From contig CALGBT010000098.1 of assembly GCA_937884235.1 (NCBI GenBank), forward strand, positions 1 through 15,951: DNA of 15,951 nucleotides, written 5' to 3'. Position numbers and translations under genes: made by a program. The DNA is from an uncultured Pseudomonadota bacterium. GTDB lineage: Bacteria; Myxococcota_A; UBA9042; CAIXZC01. Shown here piece by piece: positions 7,654 through 14,473 of this stretch (position 1 is its first letter; each line of letters begins with the position of its first letter). A model generated the notes under the pieces. That model saw only the letters and a list, made by a program, of their open reading frames with translations. It had not been told where the DNA came from and ran no database searches.

Positions 7654-7682
7654 TTGACAACCCATGGCCCTTGTCATAGTGT
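7654..7682 (+). promoter_or_regulatory. Sigma70-type promoter for pal
   Basis: Perfect -35 TTGACA (7654-7659), 17 bp spacer, -10 TAGTGT (7677-7682). The start would be near 7689, which leaves an unusually long leader of about 95 nt with two hairpins. No other -35 of this quality is seen between 7542 and 7784. Confidence 0.55.
7655..7676. promoter_or_regulatory. Dyad TGACAA-N10-TTGTCA over the pal promoter
   Basis: A perfect 6 bp inverted repeat (7655-7660 and 7671-7676) with centres 16 bp apart. It covers the -35 and most of the spacer. The position suits a repressor or activator site, but half of one arm is simply the -35 consensus, so part of the symmetry may be fortuitous. Confidence 0.35.
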
Positions 7683-7708
7683 CACCCCGATCAGGGAGTG
7701 GTTTGGAC

Positions 7709-7729
7709 AAAGTCTGTCTCACTGACTTT
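7709..7729 (+). promoter_or_regulatory. Leader hairpin 1 of pal
   Basis: AAAGTC (7709-7714) pairs with GACTTT (7724-7729) around a 9-base loop. It is AU-rich and weak by itself, but lies in the leader next to a stronger hairpin. Confidence 0.35.
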
Positions 7730-7740
7730 TCGCAAGGTAA

Positions 7741-7767
7741 TGCCTAACGGCACAGAAGCCGTAGGCA
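7741..7767 (+). promoter_or_regulatory. Leader hairpin 2 of pal, abutting the ribosome binding site
   Basis: TGCCTAACGGC (7741-7751) pairs with GCCGTAGGCA (7758-7767): ten base pairs, one bulged A, loop ACAGAA. It ends directly before the purine-rich AGGAAGGAGG (7768-7777) that serves the ATG at 7785. It could protect the mRNA 5' end or tune translation. Confidence 0.55.
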
Positions 7768-7784
7768 AGGAAGGAGGATTTTAG

Positions 7785-8567
7785 ATGAGCAAGCGTATGT
7801 TTTGGATCGTCACGACACTGGTTGCCAGCCTTGGCCTCTTGGCCATGGGCTGTGGTCCCAAGTACCCGAACTGCGAGAACGACGAGCACTGCGTCGAGAA
7901 GGGCGAAGTCTGCGTCGACCAGCTCTGTCGAGAGTGCGGCACCAACGATCACTGTGCGGCGAAGACCGGCGACAAGTGCAAGATCTGCTCGGCTAACTTC
8001 ACTTGCGTGAAAGAGCCTGGCTGCTGCCACAACGATCTCGACTGCCCCGGCGGCAAGTGCTGGAAGAGCGAAGGCGCTGAGACTGGCCGTTGCGGTGGCG
8101 AGTGCCGAGGCGATGGCGACTGCGGCGAAGGCAAAGAGTGCATCGGTGAGAAGTGCGTGGCCAAGAAGAAGGCCGGCTGCGAGCCGGGCTCGTGTGGACC
8201 GGGCAAGAAGTGCACCGACGGTATCTGCGTCTGGGCCTGCGAGTTCCAGAGCGTCTACTTTGACTTCAACGAATCCTTCCTGACCTCAGAAGGGCGGAAG
8301 ATTCTCGTCACCGATGCCGAATGCGCCAACACCATCGGCGTTCCCTTCACCATTCAGGGTCACTGCGACGAGCGTGGCACGGAAGAGTACAACCTGGCCC
8401 TGGGCCAGCGGCGTGCGACCTCCGCCCAGAAGTACCTGAAGAACAAGGGCGTGGCGAAGGACAAAATGACGACGATTTCTTACGGCGAAGAACGCCCGGT
8501 GTGCAGCGACTCTTCCGAGAGTTGCTGGTGGCGTAATCGTCGTGCCGAGTTCCAGATCAACCAGTAG
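7785..8567 (+). CDS. pal: Peptidoglycan-associated lipoprotein Pal with a Cys-rich linker
   Basis: A 260-residue lipoprotein; the ATG at 7785 follows AAGGAGG at seven bases. Lipobox A20-M-G-C23 anchors it in the outer membrane. Residues 24-152 form a Cys-rich linker (23 Cys, spaced like small disulfide repeats: CxxxxCG, DCPGGKC, CGEGKEC). Residues about 153-260 are the OmpA-like peptidoglycan-binding domain: VYFDFNE at 157-163, GHCDERGTEEYNLALGQRR and a terminal NRRAEF. That domain binds diaminopimelate and links outer membrane to peptidoglycan at the division site with TolB/TolA. Pal linkers are usually short and Cys-poor, so the linker is the odd part; the extra Cys pair PVCSDSSESC before the end is, as far as I recall, common in deltaproteobacterial Pal. 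cpoB follows, which supports the assignment. tolQRAB are not in the window. G/C-ending codons are strongly preferred, as expected for high expression. Confidence 0.93.
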   Translation: MSKRMFWIVTTLVASLGLLAMGCGPKYPNCENDEHCVEKGEVCVDQLCRECGTNDHCAAKTGDKCKICSANFTCVKEPGCCHNDLDCPGGKCWKSEGAETGRCGGECRGDGDCGEGKECIGEKCVAKKKAGCEPGSCGPGKKCTDGICVWACEFQSVYFDFNESFLTSEGRKILVTDAECANTIGVPFTIQGHCDERGTEEYNLALGQRRATSAQKYLKNKGVAKDKMTTISYGEERPVCSDSSESCWWRNRRAEFQINQ

Positions 8568-8569
8568 TT

Positions 8570-8593
8570 GAGGGGGATTCCTTCCCCCCCCTC
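8570..8593 (+). repeat. Hairpin between pal and cpoB
   Basis: GAGGGGG (8570-8576) pairs with CCCCCTC (8587-8593) around a 10-base loop, beginning three bases after the pal stop. There is no T-run after it, so it is not a standard intrinsic terminator. It could stabilise the pal message and lower cpoB expression relative to pal. Confidence 0.4.
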
Positions 8594-8607
8594 GGGTGGT
8601 CTTCCGT

Positions 8608-9417
8608 ATGTCAGATCTCAGTCCTGTTGTGTTTTCCAGAAAACACTTCTCCAGCCAGATGTTGCTGTTGTGCGCATCCTGTCTGGTCCTCTCTTCATGC
8701 GTGACCATGGGGCGCTACCGGGCCCTCAAGGACGAGGTCCTCGACCTTGAAGACCGGGCCGCATCTGCGGAGGAGCGGGTTGCCACCATGGAAACCCGCC
8801 TGGACCATCTCAAGGGCCTCACGGACAAAGAGGACACTGAAATTCGCACCAAGCTGGCGGACTTGTCGGCAGACTACAGCGAGTTGCAAATGACCCTGGG
8901 GATGCTCCAGGGACGGCAGGAGGAGATTCTCTTCAAGCTGGGCAAGATTGGCCAGCACCTGTCAGGACTCAAGGGCCTCGTCGAGGACCGCTTTGGAGTT
9001 GATGCCGAAGCCTTGCCAAAGAGCTTGCCGGATGACGCCGAAGAGCTGTTTGCCCTGGGCATGCAGGCGTACGACCAGGCGTTGATGCGCAAGGCGAGGG
9101 CCATCTTCAAACACCTCGTCCAGAAGTTCCCGCAGCACGATCGCACTGATGATGCTGAGTTCATGGTGGGCGAAAGCCTCTTCAACGAGGGGCGATTCAC
9201 TGAGGCCATCAATTCTTACAAGACCGTCTATGACCAGTATCAAACCGGTGACAAGTATCAGGAAGCGGTGCTGCGCATCGGGCTGTGCTACGTACGTTCC
9301 AACAAGTGCAGCAAGGCGCAGAAGATCTACAAGTTTGCCAGCCGCACCTTCAAAGGCACGCCGGCTGGCGATCAGGCCGAGAAGGAAATGAAGCAGGTGA
9401 ATGAAGCCTGCAAGTAG
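8608..9417 (+). CDS. cpoB: Tol-Pal accessory lipoprotein CpoB/YbgF-like (coiled coil plus TPR)
   Basis: A 269-residue protein from the ATG at 8608; an in-frame GTG at 8596 is possible, and the ribosome site (GGTGG) is weak in either case. The signal ends in lipobox L28-S-S-C31, so it is probably a lipoprotein, whereas E. coli CpoB is a soluble periplasmic protein. Residues about 40-115 are a coiled coil (LKDEVLDLEDRAASAEERV, then LADLSADYSELQMTLGMLQG). Residues about 140-269 hold TPR repeats (DDAEELFALGMQAYDQALM, DDAEFMVGESLFNEGRFTEA, YQEAVLRIGLCYVRS). In E. coli, CpoB joins Tol-Pal to septal peptidoglycan synthesis by PBP1B/LpoB during constriction. It lies 40 bp after pal, the usual neighbour, and its 3' end overlaps mnmG by 17 nt. 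Confidence 0.85.
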   Translation: MSDLSPVVFSRKHFSSQMLLLCASCLVLSSCVTMGRYRALKDEVLDLEDRAASAEERVATMETRLDHLKGLTDKEDTEIRTKLADLSADYSELQMTLGMLQGRQEEILFKLGKIGQHLSGLKGLVEDRFGVDAEALPKSLPDDAEELFALGMQAYDQALMRKARAIFKHLVQKFPQHDRTDDAEFMVGESLFNEGRFTEAINSYKTVYDQYQTGDKYQEAVLRIGLCYVRSNKCSKAQKIYKFASRTFKGTPAGDQAEKEMKQVNEACK

Positions 9418-11290
9418 CCCTCCTATTGTGAGTCTTCCAGAGAAAATTGATGCGGTTGTCGTCGGCGGCGGCCACGCCGGTGTCGAGGCTGCCTTGGCCC
9501 TGGCTCTTACCGGTCAGCGGACTCTCCTGGTGACCTTCAAGCGCGACCGTCTCGCCTGGGCCTCATGCAATCCGGCCATTGGCGGGCTGGCCAAAGGACA
9601 TCTGGCGCGTGAGGTCGATGCGTTGGGTGGGCAGATGGGTGCTACCACGGACCGCACGGGGATTCAATTTCGCCGCCTCAACCTGAGCAGAGGCCCAGCG
9701 GTCCAGTCGACGCGCGCCCAGATTGATATGGGGCGCTATGCCGCAGACATGGGTCGCGTCGTCGCGGCCACCGCCGGTCTTACCGTGGTGGAGGACGAGG
9801 TCGAGGGGATTGTGCTGCGGGGACAAGCCGTCAGCGGCGTCTCCCTGGCACGCGCTGGGGCGGTGCGTTGCCGGGCGGTGGTGGTGACGGCCGGGACCTT
9901 CCTCGCCGGCATGATTCATATTGGTGAGGAGCAGATTCCGGCGGGTCGCATGGATGATCCTGGGGCGTACAAGCTGGCTCACTGGTTCAGGCAACAAGGT
10001 TTCTCGACGGGTCGCTTAAAGACTGGAACGCCGGCGCGTTTGCGCGGCTCGACTATTGATTTCACCGGAATGAAGCGGCAGTTTGGCGACGACCCTCCGC
10101 CCCTCTTCTCCTGGCGGCGGGAGGGACCCTGCCTGGAGCAGGTCAACTGCTACGAGACGCAGACCACCTCCGCCACCCACGACGTCATTCGCGCCAACCT
10201 CCACCGCGCCCCAATGTATTCCGGGCAGATCAAGGGGACCGGGCCTCGCTACTGCCCTTCCATAGAGGACAAGGTGGTGCGCTTTGCGGGGCGGGACCAT
10301 CACCAGATCTTCGTGGAACCAGTCGACCTCGATCGACGCATATACTACCCCAACGGCATCTCTACCAGTCTGCCGCGCGACGTCCAACTGGAGATGCTGC
10401 GGACCATTCCCGGGCTTGAAAGAGTCGAGATGGAAGTGCCCGCCTACGCCATTGAGTATGACTACATTCACCCGACGCAACTGGACAACACCCTGGAGAC
10501 GCACCGTCTTGGAGGGCTCTATCTGGCTGGCCAGGTCAACGGGACTTCCGGCTATGAGGAGGCGGCTGGGCAGGGGCTGGTAGCTGGCCTCAACGCCAGC
10601 CTGAAATTGCGGGGCATGGAGCAGCTGGTGCTAGGGCGAGACCAGGCCTATGTCGGCGTGCTGGTGGACGATCTGACGACCATGGGCACGGATGAGCCAT
10701 ACCGTATGTTCACTTCGCGGGCCGAGTTTCGATTGCTGCTGCGAGAGTCGACGGTGGCCACGCGCCTGACGCCGGTGGGCCGGACGGCCGGGTTGGTGGG
10801 CGACGAGCAATGGCGCTCCTTTCAGGACCGGCAGCGCCGTAAAGAGGAGATCCTGGCGTTGCTGTCCGAGGGGCGCATCGAACCGGGGCAGATCAACGAC
10901 CTGCTGCTCAGCCGGAACTCCGCCCCGCTGGCGCAGAAGGTTCCGCTCATCAGCCTGCTCACGCGGCCGGAGATTGCACTTAGTGACCTGGTGGACTGGT
11001 TGCCGGCTTTTGTGGACACAGTAGACCCCGCCCTGGTGGAGGAGATTGAGACTGAGGTCAAGTTCGATGGCTACATCCGGCGTGAGCGCAGCACTGCGAG
11101 CAAGCTGCAGCGAATGGAGGACCGACTCATTCCCGCTGGCTTTGACTACCGCAGCCTTGATGGCCTCACCACTGAGGCCAGAGATAAGCTGGAACGCGTG
11201 CGGCCGACCTCCGTCGGCCAGGCGGCGCGCATCCCCGGCGTCACCCCGGCTGCCATTGCCAACATCCTGGTTCACCTCAACCGAGAGTGA
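9401..11290 (+). CDS. mnmG: tRNA uridine-5-carboxymethylaminomethyl(34) synthesis enzyme MnmG
   Basis: A 629-residue FAD protein, the usual length for the family. With MnmE it installs the carboxymethylaminomethyl group on wobble U34 of tRNAs reading NNA/NNG codons, using glycine or ammonium and methylene-THF. The FAD-binding GGGHAG is at 22-27. The conserved SCNPAIGG holds C56, and the second conserved Cys is C285 in RYCPSIEDK. Also seen are TPARL, QLDNTLET, and the C-terminal tRNA/MnmE-binding end with DGYIRRE, RIPGVTPAAI and LVHL. The ATG at 9401 lies inside the cpoB end; an in-frame GTG at 9428 has no ribosome site. The overlap points to translational coupling with cpoB. mnmE, a frequent neighbour in other genomes, is not in the window. 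Confidence 0.96.
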   Translation: MKPASSPPIVSLPEKIDAVVVGGGHAGVEAALALALTGQRTLLVTFKRDRLAWASCNPAIGGLAKGHLAREVDALGGQMGATTDRTGIQFRRLNLSRGPAVQSTRAQIDMGRYAADMGRVVAATAGLTVVEDEVEGIVLRGQAVSGVSLARAGAVRCRAVVVTAGTFLAGMIHIGEEQIPAGRMDDPGAYKLAHWFRQQGFSTGRLKTGTPARLRGSTIDFTGMKRQFGDDPPPLFSWRREGPCLEQVNCYETQTTSATHDVIRANLHRAPMYSGQIKGTGPRYCPSIEDKVVRFAGRDHHQIFVEPVDLDRRIYYPNGISTSLPRDVQLEMLRTIPGLERVEMEVPAYAIEYDYIHPTQLDNTLETHRLGGLYLAGQVNGTSGYEEAAGQGLVAGLNASLKLRGMEQLVLGRDQAYVGVLVDDLTTMGTDEPYRMFTSRAEFRLLLRESTVATRLTPVGRTAGLVGDEQWRSFQDRQRRKEEILALLSEGRIEPGQINDLLLSRNSAPLAQKVPLISLLTRPEIALSDLVDWLPAFVDTVDPALVEEIETEVKFDGYIRRERSTASKLQRMEDRLIPAGFDYRSLDGLTTEARDKLERVRPTSVGQAARIPGVTPAAIANILVHLNRE

Positions 11291-11304
11291 CGGGCCACTT
11301 TTTT
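11284..11304 (+). terminator. Weak terminator-like hairpin at the mnmG 3' end
   Basis: AGAGTG (11284-11289) can pair with CACTTT (11296-11301) with one G-T pair, loop ACGGGC, followed by a few Ts (the run is 11299-11304). It overlaps the mnmG stop. The stem is short and half AT, so termination would be leaky at best. Confidence 0.22.
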
Positions 11305-11330
11305 GCAATAAATGAGAGCGTTCCTACACT
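11303..11330 (+). promoter_or_regulatory. Sigma70-type promoter for mpl
   Basis: -35 TTGCAA (11303-11308), 16 bp spacer, -10 TACACT (11325-11330). The start would be near 11337, just before the AGGGGAGG ribosome site. It suggests that mpl can be transcribed separately from the pal operon. Confidence 0.45.
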
Positions 11331-11342
11331 TGGTAGAGTGAT

Positions 11343-11350
11343 AGGGGAGG
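11343..11350 (+). promoter_or_regulatory. Ribosome binding site deciding the mpl start
   Basis: AGGGGAGG touches the in-frame TTG at 11351 but stands six bases before the GTG at 11357. The spacing favours GTG, which also puts the family's N-terminal VIGICGTAM at residues 5-13. Confidence 0.7.
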
Positions 11351-11356
11351 TTGCAC

Positions 11357-12793
11357 GTGCGCGCTCACGTAATCGGCATATGTGGTACGGCCATGGCCGG
11401 AATTGCTTCGATGCTCAAGGACCTTGGGCTTGATGTCCAGGGCTCCGATTCCACGGCCTACCCGCCCATGAGCACACTGCTGGCAGACAAAGGCATTGAG
11501 ATCATGAGCGGCTACAGTCCCCGCCACCTTGACGTGCGTCCCGACTTCGTAGTGGTTGGCAACGTTGCCAGACGGGACAATCCTGAGGTGGTGGAGGCCC
11601 AGCGGCTGGGTATTCCGCTGCGGAGCATGCCCCAGACAATCCATGACCAGTTTCTGAAAGACCGAGTTTCGCTAACCGTTGCGGGCACCCACGGGAAGAC
11701 CTCCACAACCTCTCTCCTGGCCTGGATCTTTGGGTACGCAGAGGCTGACCCGAGCTATCTGGTAGGCGGCATTCCTATCAACTTTGGCAGCAACTATCGG
11801 CTGGGACAGGGACCGCACTTCATCATCGAGGGGGACGAATATGACACCGCCTTCTTCGACAAGGAAGCGAAGTTCTTCCACTACGACCCGACCTTTGCAG
11901 TGGTAACTTCCCTGGAGTTTGACCACGCCGACATCTACGCCGATTTTCCAACCTTGCAGCGGACCTTCGAGCGCTTTGTGGCGCTAGTGCCTCCGGAAGG
12001 GTCACTGGCCTATTGCGCCGACTACGCCGTCCTTGACGAGGTGATGAAGCACTGTCGGTCCAGGCGCTTGTCCTACGGCTTTTCCACCCATGCGGATATC
12101 CGAGTGGTGGATTTTGAGTCTGGACCTTCGGGTACTCGATTTGAGTTGGCCGAGGCGAGCGGGGAGAGACGGACCCTCCACATCCGTCAGTGGGGTAGGC
12201 ACAACGTGCTCAACGCCACCGCGGCCTTTGCTATTGCCCGTGAGATGGGACTGTCAGCCCCGGTTATAGTGGAGGGCCTGGCCACCTTCAAGGGCGTCGT
12301 CAGGCGCTTCCAGACGGTAGCCAGCGAGGGGGGAGTGACCATCATCGACGATTTCGCACACCACCCGACGGCGGTGCGCGAGACCATCATGGCAACCCGA
12401 TCACGATTTCCTGAGGCCCGTATCTTTGCGGTCTATCACTTCGCCTCCAATACCTCTCGACGCAAGCTTTTTGAGGAGGACTACGCTCAGGCATTCCCGG
12501 GGGCCGACCAGGTCTTCCTGACCTATCCGTTGCAGAAGTCCGATGACCTGAAGCCTGAGGATTACCTCGACCCGGAGGTGGTTGTGCGGGGCATAGAGAC
12601 TTATGCTGAGAAGGCCCAGGCATTTGCCGATTTCGATGAAATGGCTGAGGCGATGGCAGCAGAACTGCGTCCCTCCGATGTGGTCATTGCCATGTCGGGG
12701 CGAGACCTCTCGCCCCTCTATGAGGCGCTGCTGGCCAGACTTAGAAAGAGAAGTTCAGCAACAGACGAGTTGTCCAGGGCAAGGGGTCACTGA
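11357..12793 (+). CDS. mpl: UDP-N-acetylmuramate:L-alanyl-gamma-D-glutamyl-meso-diaminopimelate ligase Mpl
   Basis: A 478-residue Mur-type ligase (E. coli Mpl has 457). It joins the recycled tripeptide L-Ala-gamma-D-Glu-meso-DAP to UDP-MurNAc with ATP, returning peptidoglycan peptide to the precursor pool in the cytosol. Visible motifs are the N-terminal UDP-binding VIGICGTAMAGIASML, the ATP loop GTHGKT at 110-115, EGDEYDTAFFD at 158-168 (typical of Mpl rather than MurC), EFDHADIY at 187-194, and DDFAHHPTAV at 331-340. The usual family end is near SGRDLSPLYEALLARL; about 16 extra polar residues (RKRSSATDELSRARGH) follow, and these are encoded opposite the last beta-strand of the convergent outer-membrane protein gene. 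It implies diaminopimelate-type peptidoglycan and, with Pal and CpoB, a cell-wall gene cluster. Confidence 0.95.
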   Translation: MRAHVIGICGTAMAGIASMLKDLGLDVQGSDSTAYPPMSTLLADKGIEIMSGYSPRHLDVRPDFVVVGNVARRDNPEVVEAQRLGIPLRSMPQTIHDQFLKDRVSLTVAGTHGKTSTTSLLAWIFGYAEADPSYLVGGIPINFGSNYRLGQGPHFIIEGDEYDTAFFDKEAKFFHYDPTFAVVTSLEFDHADIYADFPTLQRTFERFVALVPPEGSLAYCADYAVLDEVMKHCRSRRLSYGFSTHADIRVVDFESGPSGTRFELAEASGERRTLHIRQWGRHNVLNATAAFAIAREMGLSAPVIVEGLATFKGVVRRFQTVASEGGVTIIDDFAHHPTAVRETIMATRSRFPEARIFAVYHFASNTSRRKLFEEDYAQAFPGADQVFLTYPLQKSDDLKPEDYLDPEVVVRGIETYAEKAQAFADFDEMAEAMAAELRPSDVVIAMSGRDLSPLYEALLARLRKRSSATDELSRARGH

Positions 12794-14342
12794 GGCTGCT
12801 GCCATTCTTGAGCCCCGCCAGGGGTACCAGCAAAGCGCCGTCCAGCCGAGTTTCAACGTGTTCACCGAAGCGGGCCCCGAGGCCGAGCTGCCCTTCAACG
12901 CCGAGGGGGCTCTCCTCGCCGGGAGTGGCGCTTGCGACAAAGGCTGCTCCATAGAGTGCCGAGGCTTCCAACCAGGCAGCTGATGGTCCCCGCCGCCAGA
13001 ACTCAATGTGGGTCGACGGTTTTACGTACCAGGCATTGGTTACTGCACCAATCACGCGACGGAAGAGAATCTGGTCGACGGTGTAGCCGGGGTGAAGGAC
13101 AAAAGAAGTTAGTGCACTATCCTGCAACTCACTGGCCTGTCCGCCGGCCACAGAGTCCGGCTCCCCGAGGGTTGGGGCGTCAAGGATCCCGAAAGCGAGG
13201 CTATCAGCATCGCCGCTGGCACCACCCACTTCAACGCCAGCGGACCAACCCGGGGTTTCGATTTCAGCCCGGAGTACCCCGCCAATGCCTTGCAGGTTGC
13301 GCTCCATCTTCTCCTGGACGTAGCGCGTATTGGCCATGGAGCCATAGCGACCGGCCACCTCCAGTTCCACTTTGAGGAGTATGTCTGGGGCCAATACCAG
13401 GCCTGCCTTGAACCAGATATCCGGCGTCCAGATGAACGCATCTCGCCAGAACATCTCGTTACAGCCAAAACCCGGGGCCCAGGAGTAGAGCTGACATTCC
13501 TCGTAAGGGCTCTGCGACCCCAGGGAGCTGAAGTCCTGGAAGCGGAGCCGATTGTAAACCCCCGCAGCCCAGTAGTTGCCATTACTATCGGCGGGGGGGG
13601 CAATCTGCACTTTGAAACGCCACTGCTGGATGTCATCCCAGTCGCCCGGGTCGTAGCCGACGCCCCACGGGGCAAAGGCACTTTCAACCTGGCGACCCTG
13701 GAGTGGGAAGTCCCAGGAGATGGATGCCTGCAGGCCCAAAGGCAAGGCCATGGAGCGGAGAGAGATGCCGTCAATGTAGTCGCCACCGTCGGAGTCTATT
13801 GCCCGGCCGTCGTTTTCCACCAGTCCCATTCCCCAATGCTCCGGGATGCGGCCGGCTTGCAGAGCCACGACATTGAGCAGGCGGACTTGCGCCCACATGC
13901 CGCGTACCGCCGCGGTTGCCAGAATAGAATCGGCACTGCCGGGCAGACTGACCTGGTCTGCCTGGTGCATGGTTAGCGCCAGATCTGAGTAACCACCTTC
14001 CCCGGCCATGACATTGAAAAGGTCAACCACAGTGAAGATGTCAGCCATTTCACCGACATGAATCGTCGGTGCCAGGTGGAGTCGGAAGTCCGTGCCTGCA
14101 CGGGTGCCGTCGGGCCCGCTGAGCTGGGGGTAGACGCCATAACGGTTTGGTACCGGTGCCAGGCCCATGTGGACGTTGTGCCAGAGTTCGGCGCGGGTCC
14201 GAAAAGAGCCGTCCATGTCTACCACAAAGAAGGATCTACCTGCGTACATCTCGTGGGTATCCGCGGGCGCAAAATCCTGCGCCGAAACCGGGGTAGCCAG
14301 GAGACCAGTAAGCAGAACTACCAGCAAGGAAAGACGCACCAC
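12741..14342 (-). CDS. Outer-membrane beta-barrel protein of unknown function
   Basis: A 533-residue protein. The GTG at 14342 is chosen because GGGAG lies upstream, the signal begins there (MVRLSLLVVLLTGLLATPVSA), and a strong promoter lies at 14370-14398. An ATG at 14441 is upstream of that promoter and cannot be used. Signal peptidase I should cut at VSA21-QD. The mature part alternates short amphipathic strands with polar loops and ends in LLLNFSF: a terminal Phe is the BAM recognition mark of outer-membrane barrels. A segment GRIPEHWGMGLVENDG near 160-175 resembles a motif I associate with a deltaproteobacterial barrel family (possibly TIGR04551), but I cannot confirm it. Two Cys (YEECQ, FGCNE) sit in a likely surface loop. 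Substrate and role are unknown; the barrel could be a porin or an export channel. Confidence 0.85.
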   Translation of the reverse strand: MVRLSLLVVLLTGLLATPVSAQDFAPADTHEMYAGRSFFVVDMDGSFRTRAELWHNVHMGLAPVPNRYGVYPQLSGPDGTRAGTDFRLHLAPTIHVGEMADIFTVVDLFNVMAGEGGYSDLALTMHQADQVSLPGSADSILATAAVRGMWAQVRLLNVVALQAGRIPEHWGMGLVENDGRAIDSDGGDYIDGISLRSMALPLGLQASISWDFPLQGRQVESAFAPWGVGYDPGDWDDIQQWRFKVQIAPPADSNGNYWAAGVYNRLRFQDFSSLGSQSPYEECQLYSWAPGFGCNEMFWRDAFIWTPDIWFKAGLVLAPDILLKVELEVAGRYGSMANTRYVQEKMERNLQGIGGVLRAEIETPGWSAGVEVGGASGDADSLAFGILDAPTLGEPDSVAGGQASELQDSALTSFVLHPGYTVDQILFRRVIGAVTNAWYVKPSTHIEFWRRGPSAAWLEASALYGAAFVASATPGEESPLGVEGQLGLGARFGEHVETRLDGALLVPLAGLKNGSSLSDPLPWTTRLLLNFSF

Positions 14343-14369
14343 AGCAAACTCCCGCAAAAGTACCACCGG

Positions 14370-14398
14370 ATAGTAGCTGCGCGCATGCGTAGTGTCAA
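14370..14398 (-). promoter_or_regulatory. Strong sigma70-type promoter for the outer-membrane barrel gene
   Basis: Minus strand: perfect -35 TTGACA (14398-14393), exact 17 bp spacer, -10 TACTAT (14375-14370). The start would be near 14363, about 20 nt before the GTG at 14342. It is the best promoter in the window. Confidence 0.75.
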
Positions 14399-14446
14399 GG
14401 TCCGGTGCAGCCGCGGTGCGAGGTTGATGCCCGGTGGCCAATGATG

Positions 14447-14455
14447 TGCTACTCT
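14447..14455 (+). promoter_or_regulatory. Possible extended -10 promoter for the spermidine-synthase-fold gene
   Basis: TGCTACTCT reads as an extended -10 (TG-n-TACTCT) without a well-placed -35; TTGATG at 14424-14429 is 20 bp away. The start would fall near the GGAGG ribosome site, giving a very short leader. Confidence 0.25.
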
Positions 14456-14473
14456 GCCCGTGGAGGCAGTGTA

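Noticed and set aside
7690..7784. Possible c-di-GMP-I (GEMM) riboswitch before pal
   Set aside because: Two hairpins and a CGCAA linker recall it, but the GNRA-loop arm and the 3' GGGTTACC-type closing strand are missing. Kept only as an uncharacterised leader.
8570..8593. Intrinsic terminator after pal
   Set aside because: The GC-rich hairpin has no following T-run, and cpoB begins 15 bp later, so termination is unlikely.
11351..11356. TTG at 11351 as the mpl start
   Set aside because: AGGGGAGG directly touches this codon, leaving no spacing; GTG at 11357 has six bases.
13290..13976. Plus-strand open frame of 228 codons inside the barrel gene
   Set aside because: Antisense to a gene with signal peptide, promoter and terminal Phe; the product has no recognisable features.
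14343..14441. N-terminal extension of the barrel protein from the ATG at 14441
   Set aside because: The TTGACA/TACTAT promoter at 14370-14398 lies inside the would-be coding part, and the signal peptide begins at the GTG at 14342.
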